A stretch of DNA of 38,265 nt from Hespellia sp. Lineage in GTDB: Bacteria > Bacillota > Clostridia > Lachnospirales > Lachnospiraceae. The position numbers were made by a program, and so were the translations under genes. Positions within the stretch are counted from its first letter, which is position 1. The number at the start of each line of letters is the position of its first letter. Shown in pieces: positions 25,347-34,157 of this stretch. Under the pieces are notes generated by a model, which ran no database searches, was not told the origin of the DNA, and worked only from the letters and a program-made list of their open reading frames with translations. The DNA lies in contig JAAVXR010000044.1 in assembly GCA_022790755.1 (NCBI GenBank), positions 1 through 38,265 of the forward strand. Direction: 5' to 3'.

Positions 25347-26444
25347 ATGGCAAATGTTTTGATTAGCCCGAACAAGTACGTGCAGGGCGCAGGCGAGATG
25401 AAAAAACTGGGCGAATATGCTTCCAAATATGGAAAGAAAGCATTGGTCTTGATTACGGAGTCTGGTTATAAGAGAATTGGCTCCGTGGTGGATGGCAGTT
25501 TTGAGAATTCCGGTGTAGAGTATATATATGAATATTTTAACAAAGAATGCAGCAAGTCAGAGATTGAACGTCTACGGAAAATCGCAGGAGAGAAACAGTG
25601 TGATGTGATCATCGGTATCGGCGGCGGTAAGATTTTGGATACGGCAAAAGCGACTGCTTATTATGAAAAGGTTCCGGTATTGATCTGCCCTACGATTGCT
25701 TCCACGGATGCGCCTTGCAGTGCACTATCTGTTATATACACGGATGAAGGTGTGTTTGAGGAATATCTGTTCCTGCCGGCGAATCCAAATCTGGTTTTGA
25801 TGGATACGGAGATCATATCCAAGTCTCCGGCGCGGCTGACGGTTTCTGGTATGGGAGATGCCCTGGCTACGTACTATGAGGCTCGTGCGTGTCAGAGAAG
25901 TGGCGCGACGTCCTGTGCGGGTGGACAGACCACGCAGGTTGCGATGGCGATCGCAGAACTCTGTCGCAATACGCTTCTGGAGGAAGGAATCAAGGCGAAA
26001 GTAGCACTGGAAGCGGGAGCATGTACACCGGCAGTCGAGAAGATCATAGAGGCCAATACGTTGATGTCCGGTATCGGGTTTGAGAGCGCCGGATTGGCAG
26101 GCGCGCATGCGATCCACAATGGAATGACGGTACTGGAAGAATGTCACTCCATGTATCATGGGGAAAAGGTGGCGTTCGGCACGATTACGCAGTTGGTGTT
26201 GGAAAATGTTTCCGAGGAAGAGCTGGAAGATATCATTCGATTCTGCATTGAGGTTGGTCTGCCCGTTACGATGAAAGAACTCGGTGTGGAAGAATTGACG
26301 GATGAGAAGCTGATGGCCGTGGCGAAATTGGCGTGCGCAGAGACGGATACGCTGCACAATATGCCGTTTGAAGTGACGCCGGAGACGGTGGCGGCTGCTA
26401 TGAAAGCAGCGGATGCATACGGGCATTATTACCTTGGAGAATAG
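25347..26444 (+). CDS. gldA: Glycerol dehydrogenase GldA-like
   Basis: A 365-residue iron/zinc-type alcohol dehydrogenase. NAD region GIGGGKILDTAKA, then CPTIASTDAPCSALSVIYTD with the GldA-characteristic STDAP, and metal ligands in GMGDALATYYEA, GAHAIHNG and MYHGEKVAFG. It interconverts glycerol and dihydroxyacetone with NAD, and close relatives also oxidise 1,2-propanediol. Length is normal. A strong AGGAGG is upstream of ATG. It has its own promoter after the GH31/MBL pair and is followed 34 bases later by the QueG-like gene, in probable co-transcription. Confidence 0.94.
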   Translation: MANVLISPNKYVQGAGEMKKLGEYASKYGKKALVLITESGYKRIGSVVDGSFENSGVEYIYEYFNKECSKSEIERLRKIAGEKQCDVIIGIGGGKILDTAKATAYYEKVPVLICPTIASTDAPCSALSVIYTDEGVFEEYLFLPANPNLVLMDTEIISKSPARLTVSGMGDALATYYEARACQRSGATSCAGGQTTQVAMAIAELCRNTLLEEGIKAKVALEAGACTPAVEKIIEANTLMSGIGFESAGLAGAHAIHNGMTVLEECHSMYHGEKVAFGTITQLVLENVSEEELEDIIRFCIEVGLPVTMKELGVEELTDEKLMAVAKLACAETDTLHNMPFEVTPETVAAAMKAADAYGHYYLGE

Positions 26445-26478
26445 AGGAGAGACTTTGGTAGAATAAAATGGAGGAAAA

Positions 26479-27246
26479 ATGACAGAAGGCGAACGGAAAG
26501 AAAGGATCTGTAAAAAAGCAAAAGATCTGGGTGCAAATTTGGTTCGATCCTGTTCCATAAAAAAATGGAGGGAACTGCCGATTCAGGAACCGGAGTTTTG
26601 GCCGGAAAATATCTGGCCTTGGAGCAAAAATGTGATTGTGTTGGCGATTCCTTTGTTTGCCCCGATGGTTCAGACGACTCCTTCTATGGTTTATCAGGAA
26701 CTGTATGATACCAGCAACCGGATATTGGATGGTATTTCGTATCAGCTTGCGAATTATATTGTGTCAGAACTGGGATTTCGCGCGATTTTCTTTCCGCGAG
26801 ACTGCTATTATAATGTCGAAGTGCTGGTGAATAATCCGAGCGCGGCGTTTTCTCATGTGTTATCGGGGTATTATGCCGGAATTGGAACCATCGGTGACAG
26901 CCATAACCTGATTTCAAAAGAATTTGGACCCAGGATGCGGGTAGTGTCGGTGATAACGGACGCTCCGATTTCGGAAGATGAGATGATTTCGGAAAATCTC
27001 TGTATTCATTGTGGACAATGTCTGAAAAAATGTCCGATTCAATGCTTTTCAGAGAATGGGAATGACGTCTATCACATGGATAAGGTGGCTTGTACAAAAC
27101 ATCATGTGGAGATCAAGAATCAGCATCATTGGCCTTGTGGCGTGTGCATCGGCGTGTGTCCAGTTGGTGAGGATATGAAAGCGTATCGGGGGGAAATGCC
27201 TGTCACACAGGAAGGCATCCTGCATTGCCAGAGTTATGGATCTTGA
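26479..27246 (+). CDS. QueG-like 4Fe-4S double-cluster protein
   Basis: A 255-residue iron-sulfur protein. The C-terminal domain carries two cluster motifs: C175-x2-C178-x2-C181-x3-C185P (CIHCGQCLKKCP), then C220-x2-C223-x3-C227P (CGVCIGVCP). The N-terminal domain resembles COG1600 (epoxyqueuosine reductase) proteins, with SGYYAGIGTIGDSHNLI similar to the AGLGWIGKN motif. The catalytic Asp of genuine QueG is not evident before that motif, so a direct tRNA role is doubtful. Ribosome site GGAGG lies five bases before ATG. A redox partner role near gldA is possible. Confidence 0.82.
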   Translation: MTEGERKERICKKAKDLGANLVRSCSIKKWRELPIQEPEFWPENIWPWSKNVIVLAIPLFAPMVQTTPSMVYQELYDTSNRILDGISYQLANYIVSELGFRAIFFPRDCYYNVEVLVNNPSAAFSHVLSGYYAGIGTIGDSHNLISKEFGPRMRVVSVITDAPISEDEMISENLCIHCGQCLKKCPIQCFSENGNDVYHMDKVACTKHHVEIKNQHHWPCGVCIGVCPVGEDMKAYRGEMPVTQEGILHCQSYGS

Positions 27247-27288
27247 TAAAAATGTAAAGTAGTACATACTGGAATAGGAGATCTTAGT

Positions 27289-28260
27289 ATGATTGAAGTA
27301 AAAAGAAAAGAAAAAAAGATAGCGGGTGTTTCGGCGATGGAAAGTTCCATTGATCAGGCGAAGCTGATCTCGCGGCTGGAAAAACCAACTGGGAAAGTAG
27401 ATGTCGTGATTGACACAGATACATACAACGAGATTGACGATCAATTTGCGCTGGCATATCTGATCAAATCGGATGACAAACTGAATTTAAAAGCGATTTA
27501 TGCGGCTCCATTTTCCAACCATAAGTCCTCGGGTCCGGCGGACGGAATGGAGAAAAGTTATCAGGAAATCATGAATGTCCTGACATTGATGGAAAGAGAA
27601 GATCTCAAAGAGATCGTTTTTAGAGGATCAGAATCTTATATGCCTTCTGAGACGGAACCTGTTTTGTCGGATGCGGCAAAGGATCTGGCAAATCGAGCGA
27701 TGCAGTATACGCAGGAGCAACCATTGTACGTGATTGCGATTGGAGCGATTACCAATGTATCCTCGGCGATTTTGCTTGAGCCGGAAATAAAGAATCGAAT
27801 CGTCTTGATCTGGCTTGGCGGGCATGCGCTACACTGGCCGCATACCCGGGAATTTAACATGTATCAGGATGTAGCTGGGGCGCGGATTGTGTTTGGATGT
27901 GGAGTGCCGCTTGTACAATTGCCCTGTAAAGGTGTGGTGTCTGCGTTCACTACCAGCGGTCCGGAGTTGGAATATCATCTGCGTGGAAAGAACAAACTTT
28001 GTGATTACCTGATTGATGTGACAACCCGGGAGGCGATGAAAGCTTACGGCGGTTCTACATGGACGAGGCCGATCTGGGACGTCACGGCTGTCGCCTGGCT
28101 GCTGGAGGGAGATTTTATGGAAGATTGTCTGATTCATAGTCCGATCCCGGAATACGATGATCGGTATGCGCTTGATAACACCAGACACTTTATCCGATAT
28201 GTCTATTACATCAAACGGGATAATCTGTTCGCAGACTTGTTCCGTAAACTTGCAAAGTAG
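27289..28260 (+). CDS. Inosine-uridine-preferring nucleoside hydrolase family protein
   Basis: A 323-residue IU-NH fold enzyme that hydrolyses the N-glycosidic bond of ribonucleosides. The calcium-binding motif D42-T-D44-x-x-x-x-x-D50-D51 (DTDTYNEIDDQFAL) is present, an insertion variant of DTDPGxDD. IAIGAITNVS and EFNMYQDVAGARIVF match conserved regions. RPIWDVTAVA near 260-268 corresponds to the C-terminal HDxxAVA motif, but the catalytic His is replaced by Trp263, with Asp264 retained. A purine or pyrimidine substrate is therefore unclear. AGGAG lies eight bases before ATG. Confidence 0.85.
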   Translation: MIEVKRKEKKIAGVSAMESSIDQAKLISRLEKPTGKVDVVIDTDTYNEIDDQFALAYLIKSDDKLNLKAIYAAPFSNHKSSGPADGMEKSYQEIMNVLTLMEREDLKEIVFRGSESYMPSETEPVLSDAAKDLANRAMQYTQEQPLYVIAIGAITNVSSAILLEPEIKNRIVLIWLGGHALHWPHTREFNMYQDVAGARIVFGCGVPLVQLPCKGVVSAFTTSGPELEYHLRGKNKLCDYLIDVTTREAMKAYGGSTWTRPIWDVTAVAWLLEGDFMEDCLIHSPIPEYDDRYALDNTRHFIRYVYYIKRDNLFADLFRKLAK

Positions 28261-28303
28261 CTACTTTTTGGGATTCGTATTTTTAAATTACATCATTTTC
28301 CTC

Positions 28304-28332
28304 TTGAAAACAAACGTTAGTTCTGATAGAAT
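28304..28332 (+). promoter_or_regulatory. Promoter of the polymerase-YolD operon
   Basis: TTGAAA at 28304-28309 and TAGAAT at 28327-28332, spacer 17 bases. One SOS-like box lies in the spacer and a second just downstream of the -10, so LexA would block polymerase access. Confidence 0.7.
28311..28323 (-). promoter_or_regulatory. SOS-like box 1 (LexA site)
   Basis: On the minus strand this reads GAAC-TAAC-GTTTG, close to the Gram-positive LexA box GAAC-N4-GTTC(G). It lies between the -35 and -10 elements of the polymerase promoter. Confidence 0.7.
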
Positions 28333-28340
28333 AAATAACA

Positions 28341-28353
28341 GAACAAATGTTTG
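28341..28353 (+). promoter_or_regulatory. SOS-like box 2 (LexA site)
   Basis: Reads GAAC-AAAT-GTTTG, the same GAAC-N4-GTTTG pattern as box 1 but on the opposite strand. It lies eight bases after the -10, close to the transcription start. Confidence 0.7.
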
Positions 28354-28372
28354 TTGTTTGGGAGGATTTTTT

Positions 28373-29836
28373 ATGATGCAAAAATGTGCTGTTTACATTG
28401 CGATTGATTTGAAATCATTCTATGCTTCTGTGGAATGCGTGGAGAGAGGACTTGATCCGATGACCACGAATCTGGTGGTTGCGGATGTAAGCCGTACAGA
28501 GAAGACGATTTGTCTGGCGGTCTCCCCTTCTTTGAAGGCTTACGGAATCTCAGGGAGAGCGAGACTGTTTGAGGTTATACAGAGAGTAAAGGAAGTGAAT
28601 GTAAAAAGGCAGGAGGGGGCCTCTGGGCATCGTCTGGAAGGCGCTTCTTGGGATGAGATGGAATTGAAAGCTTCACCGGAGAAGGCGCTTGATTATATTG
28701 TAGCGCCTCCGAGAATGGCGCATTATATAGAATACAGTAAAAAGATCTATGAAATCTATTTAAAATATGTGGCGCCGGAGGACTGTCATGTGTATTCCAT
28801 TGATGAAATCATGATAGATGTCACACAGTATCTACGGTTGTATGGTTTATCCGCTCGTGAACTGGCCGGCCGTATCATAGAGGATATTCGTCTTACAACG
28901 GGAATTACGGCTACGGCGGGAATCGGCACAAACCTTTATCTGAGTAAGGTGGCCATGGATATTGTTGCAAAGCACATTCCGCCAGATAAAAACGGAGCGA
29001 GGATTGCTGAGCTGACGGAGATGAGCTATCGTCGAATCTTGTGGACACACCGACCAATCACGGATTTCTGGCGTGTAGGCAGTGGATATGCGAAACGGCT
29101 GGCGGAACATGGCCTTTTTACGATGGGAGATGTGGCGCGTTGTTCGATTGGAAAGCCTGACGAATATCATAATGAGGAGCTGCTTTACAAATTGTTTGGT
29201 GTGAATGCGGAATTGTTGATTGATCATGCCTGGGGATGGGAACCGTGTACCATGGCGGATATCAAAGCGTACAAGCCTGAAACGAATAGCATGAGTTCCG
29301 GGCAGGTTCTGGCTTTTCCCTATACGACGGAAAAGGCGAAGCTGGTGGTGAGGGAGATGGCGGAACAGTTGGCGTTGGAGCTGGTAGATCGGGGATTGGT
29401 GACGGATCAGATTACGCTGACGATAGGATATGATAATCGAAACGCTGTGAAACACTCTCATGGCACAACGAATCTCAAAAGACAGACTTCCTCAACGGCT
29501 TGCATTGTGGATGCAACGCTGGAGTTGTATGACCGTATCATTCGTGAAGGGTATCTGGTGCGAAGAGTGATGATCGGTGCAAATCATGTGATAAAGGAAG
29601 CGTCTGCAGTGGAGGCACCTGTTTTTGAACAGCTTTGCTTATTTACGGATTACAATGCCCTCGGGAGCCAGAGAGAGAAAGAACGTATTAGACTGCAGCG
29701 GGAGAAAAAGCTACAGAAGGCTGTCCTCAGTATCAAAAAGGATTATGGAAAAAATGCCATTTTGAAAGGAACGAGTCTGTTGGAAGGTGCGACCGCAAAG
29801 GAGAGAAATCAGCAGATTGGAGGACACAAAGCATGA
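28373..29836 (+). CDS. Y-family DNA polymerase (UvrX/DinB-like, SOS mutasome type)
   Basis: A 487-residue translesion DNA polymerase. Motif I YIAIDLKSFYASVECV carries D12, and motif III YSIDEIMIDV carries D144 and E145; all three metal-binding acids are present. TATAGIGTNLYLSKVAMD is the conserved palm/thumb motif, a little-finger domain follows, and the C-terminus is basic (REKERIRLQREKKLQKA). Coupling to a YolD gene makes it UvrX/UmuC-like rather than housekeeping DinB. The frame is open from ~28157, but GGAGG seven bases before ATG 28373 fixes the start; ATG 28376 is the alternative. Overlaps yolD by ATGA. Confidence 0.93.
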   Translation: MMQKCAVYIAIDLKSFYASVECVERGLDPMTTNLVVADVSRTEKTICLAVSPSLKAYGISGRARLFEVIQRVKEVNVKRQEGASGHRLEGASWDEMELKASPEKALDYIVAPPRMAHYIEYSKKIYEIYLKYVAPEDCHVYSIDEIMIDVTQYLRLYGLSARELAGRIIEDIRLTTGITATAGIGTNLYLSKVAMDIVAKHIPPDKNGARIAELTEMSYRRILWTHRPITDFWRVGSGYAKRLAEHGLFTMGDVARCSIGKPDEYHNEELLYKLFGVNAELLIDHAWGWEPCTMADIKAYKPETNSMSSGQVLAFPYTTEKAKLVVREMAEQLALELVDRGLVTDQITLTIGYDNRNAVKHSHGTTNLKRQTSSTACIVDATLELYDRIIREGYLVRRVMIGANHVIKEASAVEAPVFEQLCLFTDYNALGSQREKERIRLQREKKLQKAVLSIKKDYGKNAILKGTSLLEGATAKERNQQIGGHKA

Positions 29837-30321
29837 GAAAAGGGAAAAAGAAATTCATGAATCCTGAGGAGATGCACAAATATGATGATATCCTGATGTT
29901 ACCGCATCATGTATCTAGAGTGCATCCACAGATGGAAGTGAGAGACAGGGCGGCGCAATTTGCACCTTTTGCGGCATTGGCTGGACATAGTGCGGCCATA
30001 GAGGAATCTGCCCGGTTGACAGATGCAAGAAGAGAGTTGGATGAGAACTGCCAGGAAATACTAAATAGGAAGCTGCAGACGATCCAGAAACAGATATCCG
30101 CAGAACCTATGCTTACGGTCACCTACTTTGTGCCGGACTCCAAGAAGACAGGCGGGAGTTATGTCACTGTCACCGAAAGAGTGAAAAAGATCGACGCATA
30201 CGAACGCACGATGGTCCTGGCGGACAAAACCAAAATCTTGCTGGAGGATGTGATAGAGATTGAATTGGAAGAGGACGAAACAGGTAGGAATGCGGAAACA
30301 TTTGCTTCTTTTTGTTCCTAA
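29833..30321 (+). CDS. YolD-like protein
   Basis: A 162-residue protein containing the YolD-like signature (YDDILMLPHHVSRVHPQM, then RAAQFAPFAALAGHSAAIEE and SARLTDARREL). YolD proteins are partners of Y-family polymerases in Bacillus and its phages, possibly UmuD-like accessory factors; the role is inferred. The start overlaps the polymerase stop by ATGA, so the pair is translationally coupled. Its end overlaps the AraC regulator gene on the other strand by 4 bases. Confidence 0.88.
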   Translation: MRKGKKKFMNPEEMHKYDDILMLPHHVSRVHPQMEVRDRAAQFAPFAALAGHSAAIEESARLTDARRELDENCQEILNRKLQTIQKQISAEPMLTVTYFVPDSKKTGGSYVTVTERVKKIDAYERTMVLADKTKILLEDVIEIELEEDETGRNAETFASFCS

Positions 30322-31280
30322 TTCTGGTGTCGGTATTCCTTGGGAGAACAATGATATTTTTCCCGAAATTTCCGATAAAAATAACTACTGTTGTCGTATC
30401 CAATGGCGTCCATCACTGCATTCACCGTAAGTGGAGTCTGTTTCAGTAAGTAAGCAGCTTGCTGGAGCTTTCGCTGTTGCAAAAGTTCTTTGAAGTTGTA
30501 TCCGGTATGTTTTTTCAGCAGGCGACTGATATAGTAAGGTTCCTGATGGAGTTCGCCGGCAATTTCTGCGAGCGTTCCGTTTCGAAAATGCGTCTCAATA
30601 TATTTTAAAACGGCAAAGCCCATCGACTGTTCATATTGGTTGGGGACATTTTGATTGATGGCCTCGGTAAATGTGGAAAGATTCATGAACAGAAGTCCCA
30701 TTGTGGTCTGATTGATGGTATTGATTCCTGATTTTTTTTCTGTGAGCGTCCAGATCATATTTTCAATCAGATTTTGAACCGGCAGAATGTCTTTTGCCTG
30801 GAAGTGCAGATAATTGGTCAGCGAAGTATCCTGCGAAAGGGTGGAGATCAAGAAGTCTCGCAGAACATTTTCCTCTTCAATCATGTCGAAGGTTTGGTTA
30901 AAGAATTCCGGGAGAATAAAGAAGTTTACTGCAATATCCGTCTCTTTGGCGGGCTCTATCTCTTGCGTTGCATTTTGATTCAGAAATAGTAAATCTCCCT
31001 CTTTCAGAATGATTTTATCCACATCATTGATGATGTGGACGGTGCTTCCACTGCACATGTATACCATTTCTACATAATTGTGTCGATGTTTTGGAAAGTG
31101 TGCAAATCTTGTGTGAGGACGGATCTCGATTAATTTTCCTTTGGAGATCAGAAACTGACTGTCCACGATAAACTCTTTTTTGTCCGTGTACAGATCTTTC
31201 TGGATATCCAGATATCCATCCAGAATCTTCTGCTCTTCATCGGTTACCATCCGTAATTTTTCTAATAGTCTCTGGTCCAT
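30318..31280 (-). CDS. AraC-family transcriptional regulator (probably of rhamnose genes)
   Basis: A 320-residue regulator. The N-terminal ~180 residues form a cupin-like sensing domain (HFPKHRHNYVEMVYMCSG, EGDLLFLNQNATQEI). The C-terminal ~100 residues hold two AraC helix-turn-helix motifs: LAEIAGELHQEPYYISRLLK and VNAVMDAIGYDNSSYFYRK, then FREKYHCSPKEYR. It is divergent from rhaB, so it is the likely RhaS/RhaR-type activator, with L-rhamnose as probable ligand. Ribosome site AAGGAGGAG precedes ATG. Ligand and targets are inferred from position. Confidence 0.9.
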   Translation of the reverse strand: MDQRLLEKLRMVTDEEQKILDGYLDIQKDLYTDKKEFIVDSQFLISKGKLIEIRPHTRFAHFPKHRHNYVEMVYMCSGSTVHIINDVDKIILKEGDLLFLNQNATQEIEPAKETDIAVNFFILPEFFNQTFDMIEEENVLRDFLISTLSQDTSLTNYLHFQAKDILPVQNLIENMIWTLTEKKSGINTINQTTMGLLFMNLSTFTEAINQNVPNQYEQSMGFAVLKYIETHFRNGTLAEIAGELHQEPYYISRLLKKHTGYNFKELLQQRKLQQAAYLLKQTPLTVNAVMDAIGYDNSSYFYRKFREKYHCSPKEYRHQN

Positions 31281-31358
31281 CAGACTCCTCCTTGTTTCCT
31301 TTCTATTTTAACCTACCAGAGAGGTTTCTGTCTACAATGATTCAGAATGAAATTGCAA

Positions 31359-31398
31359 ATAAGGTCCTATTTTTTTGGATATAACGACCTGTTTTTTT
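31359..31398 (+). promoter_or_regulatory. Direct-repeat operator upstream of rhaB
   Basis: Two 18-base direct repeats, ATAAGGTCCTATTTTTTT (31359-31376) and ATAACGACCTGTTTTTTT (31381-31398), match at 15 of 18 positions and are spaced 22 bases centre to centre, about two helical turns. This is the layout of AraC-family sites. The second copy overlaps where the -35 of the rhaB promoter would be. Confidence 0.6.
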
Positions 31399-31412
31399 CA
31401 AAAAATTGGCAT

Positions 31413-31418
31413 TAGAAT
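31413..31418 (+). promoter_or_regulatory. Likely -10 element of rhaB promoter
   Basis: TAGAAT at 31413-31418. The hexamer 17 bases upstream (31390-31395, TGTTTT) is not a -35 match and lies inside the downstream repeat, consistent with an activator-dependent promoter. Confidence 0.45.
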
Positions 31419-31466
31419 CAAGACAGAAGATTGTACAGGGAGAAAAAATAGAGAGGAGAAACCGTG

Positions 31467-32882
31467 ATGCAGACATATTATCTTGCAGTGGATATCGGTG
31501 CTTCCAGCGGCCGACATATCCTTGGCCGTCTTCAGGATGGGAAGATGGTGCTTGAGGAGATCTATCGGTTTGAAAATGGGATGGTCCATCGGGATGGAAA
31601 AAAGTTGTGGGATGTGGAACATCTTTTTGCCGAAATTGTCAATGGAATGAAACAATGTAAGGAACAGAATAAGATTCCAGTCAGTATGGCAATTGATACC
31701 TGGGCGTTGGATTACGTGTTGCTGGATGAAAAGGATGAGGTGCTCGGCGATACTTATGGCTACAGGGATAGTCGAACAGCGGGAATGGAAAAAGAGTTAT
31801 TTAGAGTCATTCCGGAGAAGGAATTGTATTACAGGACGGGTATCCAGAAACAAACATTTAATACCATTTATCAGTTGATGACGGTGAAGAAAAGAACACC
31901 GGAACTTCTGGAGAAAGCGAAAACATTTCTGATGCTGCCGGATTATTTTCAGTTTCGGTTGACGGGCAACAAGGTATCGGATTATACGAATGGTACTTCC
32001 ACACAACTGGTACATCCTGTGACCAAGCAGTGGGATGATGAATTGCTGGATATGCTGGGATATCCGAAAGAAATCTTTCTTCCGTTGTCTATGCCAGGGA
32101 CGGTAGTTGGAACTCTTACACAGGAGATTCAAGAAAAAGTGGGATATGATTTGACCGTGGTCTTATGTGCCAGCCATGATACTGCCTCAGCGGTGATGGC
32201 AGTTCCGGTGCCCAAGGGTCGAGGGCTTTATATCAGTTCAGGAACCTGGTCTTTGATGGGAACAGAAGTGGAGGAAGCAATCTGTACGGAGGAGAGCCGG
32301 CTGGCGAATTTCACCAATGAAGGTGGGTATGAATACCGGTTCCGCTATTTAAAAAACATCATGGGACTCTGGCTCATCCAATCGGTAAGGCATGAGTTGA
32401 AAGATGCGTATTCTTTTGCAGAACTTTGTGATATGGCGGAGCAATATGAGGACTTTCCGTCCAGAATTGACGTGAATGACGATGTTTTTCTGGCACCGGA
32501 CAGTATGATTCGTGCCATTCAGGACTATTGTAAGCGGACAGAGCAGAAAGTGCCGGAAGAGATTGGCGAACTCTGTGCGGTCATCTACCATAGTCTAGCA
32601 AAATGTTATGGAAAGACTGCGCAAGAGATCGAAGAAAATACACATCAGGAGTATGACTGTATTTATATTATTGGAGGCGGATCGAACGCGGCATACTTGA
32701 ATCAGCTTACGGCAGACGCGTCCGGGAAAAAGGTCTATGCGGGACCTGCGGAGGCGACTGCAATTGGAAATTTGATTGCGCAGATGATGAAGCAGGGGGA
32801 AATGAAGAGTCTGGAAGAGGCACGGAAATGTGTGGCAGAGTCCTTTGAACTGCAGGAGTTTGAACCAAAAAGAAGAATATAA
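31467..32882 (+). CDS. rhaB: Rhamnulokinase
   Basis: A 471-residue FGGY-family carbohydrate kinase, probably ATP-dependent phosphorylation of L-rhamnulose at O1. AVDIGASSGRHILG at the N-terminus binds ATP phosphate, IDTWALDYVLLD and YRDSRTAGM are conserved in RhaB, and ASHDTASAVMAVP, SSGTWSLMG and IIGGGSNAAYLNQ complete the family pattern. A GTG at 31464 could also be read; ATG 31467 has AGGAG eight bases before it. It is followed by rhaA; no rhaD (rhamnulose-1-phosphate aldolase) is in the window, so that step must be encoded elsewhere. Confidence 0.94.
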   Translation: MQTYYLAVDIGASSGRHILGRLQDGKMVLEEIYRFENGMVHRDGKKLWDVEHLFAEIVNGMKQCKEQNKIPVSMAIDTWALDYVLLDEKDEVLGDTYGYRDSRTAGMEKELFRVIPEKELYYRTGIQKQTFNTIYQLMTVKKRTPELLEKAKTFLMLPDYFQFRLTGNKVSDYTNGTSTQLVHPVTKQWDDELLDMLGYPKEIFLPLSMPGTVVGTLTQEIQEKVGYDLTVVLCASHDTASAVMAVPVPKGRGLYISSGTWSLMGTEVEEAICTEESRLANFTNEGGYEYRFRYLKNIMGLWLIQSVRHELKDAYSFAELCDMAEQYEDFPSRIDVNDDVFLAPDSMIRAIQDYCKRTEQKVPEEIGELCAVIYHSLAKCYGKTAQEIEENTHQEYDCIYIIGGGSNAAYLNQLTADASGKKVYAGPAEATAIGNLIAQMMKQGEMKSLEEARKCVAESFELQEFEPKRRI

Positions 32883-32900
32883 AAGAAAAGGAGAATGAAG

Positions 32901-34157
32901 ATGACAACACAGGAGAGATTTGAATCAGCAAAAGAGATTTATGCGGGAATCGGTGTCGACGCGCAGGCGGCCATCGAGCAATTGGTGAGGATTCCAATTT
33001 CCATGCACTGTTGGCAGGGAGACGATTTAATTGGATTCGACGGAGCAGGGTCTTTGTCAGGGGGAATTCAGACGACGGGGAACTATCCGGGAAAGGCGAG
33101 AACGCCGGATGAATTGATGGCGGACATGGATAAAGTGTTGAGCTTTGTGGCGGGAAAACATAAGCTGAATCTGCATGCCAGTTATGCGATTTTTGAAAAT
33201 GGAGAGCATGTAGATCGTGATGCGATTGAACCAAAACATTTTGCAAAATGGGTGGAGTTTGCAAAAGAGCGCGGTATGGGAATCGACTTCAATCCGACGG
33301 TGTTTTCTCATGATATGCTCAGAGATAATCTGTCTCTGTCCCATCCAGATCAGGAAGTGAGAGACTTCTGGATTCGTCATTGTCAAGCCTGCATCCGGAT
33401 TTCAGAGTATTTTGCCACTGAGCTGGGTCAGCCGTGCGTGATGAATATTTGGATACCGGACGGTTACAAAGACATTCCGGCCGATCGGACAGCTCCGAGA
33501 GCCAGGATGAAAGATTCCCTGGATCAAATTCTGAGTATTCCGTATGATAAGGAAAAGGTTCTGGTATCACTGGAGTCAAAGGTATTCGGGATTGGTGTAG
33601 AATCCTATACGGTAGGTTCTTCAGAATTCACCGTAAATTACGCGATGCAGAAAGGCATTCTTCCGTTGATGGACAACGGACACTATCATCCGACAGAAAT
33701 GGTGTCGGATAAGATTCCGTCTCTGCTACTGTTTTTTGATCAAATTGCATTGCATGTCACGCGTCCGGTGCGCTGGGATTCGGACCATGTAGTTCTCTTT
33801 GACGATGAGATCAGAGAGATTGCCAAAGAAATCGTGAGAAATGACGCGCTTGATCGGGTGAAAATAGGATTAGACTTCTTCGATGCAAGTATCAACCGTG
33901 TTTCCGCCTGGACGGTGGGCATGCGCAATTTCCAGAAGGCGCTTTTGTATGCGCTGCTTACGCCGAACAAAGATCTGGCAAAGCTTCAGGATGAGAACCG
34001 TTTGACGGAAGTCATGATGCTTCAGGAAGAGTTAAAAACATATCCGTTCGGGGATGTCTGGGATTATTTCTGTGAGAGCAACGGTGTTCTAATCCGTGAA
34101 AACTGGTATCGGGAAGTGGCGGAATATGAGAAAGAGGTGTTGAGCAAACGCGGATAA
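32901..34157 (+). CDS. rhaA: L-rhamnose isomerase
   Basis: A 418-residue Mn-dependent isomerase converting L-rhamnose to L-rhamnulose. GVDAQAAIEQLVRIPISMHC, WQGDDLIGFDGAGSLSGG and TTGNYPGKARTPDELMADMD are diagnostic N-terminal sequences; DFNPTVFSH-like and MDNGHYHPTEMV motifs hold metal ligands. Two ATGs are close: 32895 is one base from AAGGAG and 32901 is seven bases, so 32901 is chosen. It follows rhaB by 18 bases and is co-transcribed. RhaA before RhaB in the pathway, but after it in the operon. Confidence 0.95.
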   Translation: MTTQERFESAKEIYAGIGVDAQAAIEQLVRIPISMHCWQGDDLIGFDGAGSLSGGIQTTGNYPGKARTPDELMADMDKVLSFVAGKHKLNLHASYAIFENGEHVDRDAIEPKHFAKWVEFAKERGMGIDFNPTVFSHDMLRDNLSLSHPDQEVRDFWIRHCQACIRISEYFATELGQPCVMNIWIPDGYKDIPADRTAPRARMKDSLDQILSIPYDKEKVLVSLESKVFGIGVESYTVGSSEFTVNYAMQKGILPLMDNGHYHPTEMVSDKIPSLLLFFDQIALHVTRPVRWDSDHVVLFDDEIREIAKEIVRNDALDRVKIGLDFFDASINRVSAWTVGMRNFQKALLYALLTPNKDLAKLQDENRLTEVMMLQEELKTYPFGDVWDYFCESNGVLIRENWYREVAEYEKEVLSKRG

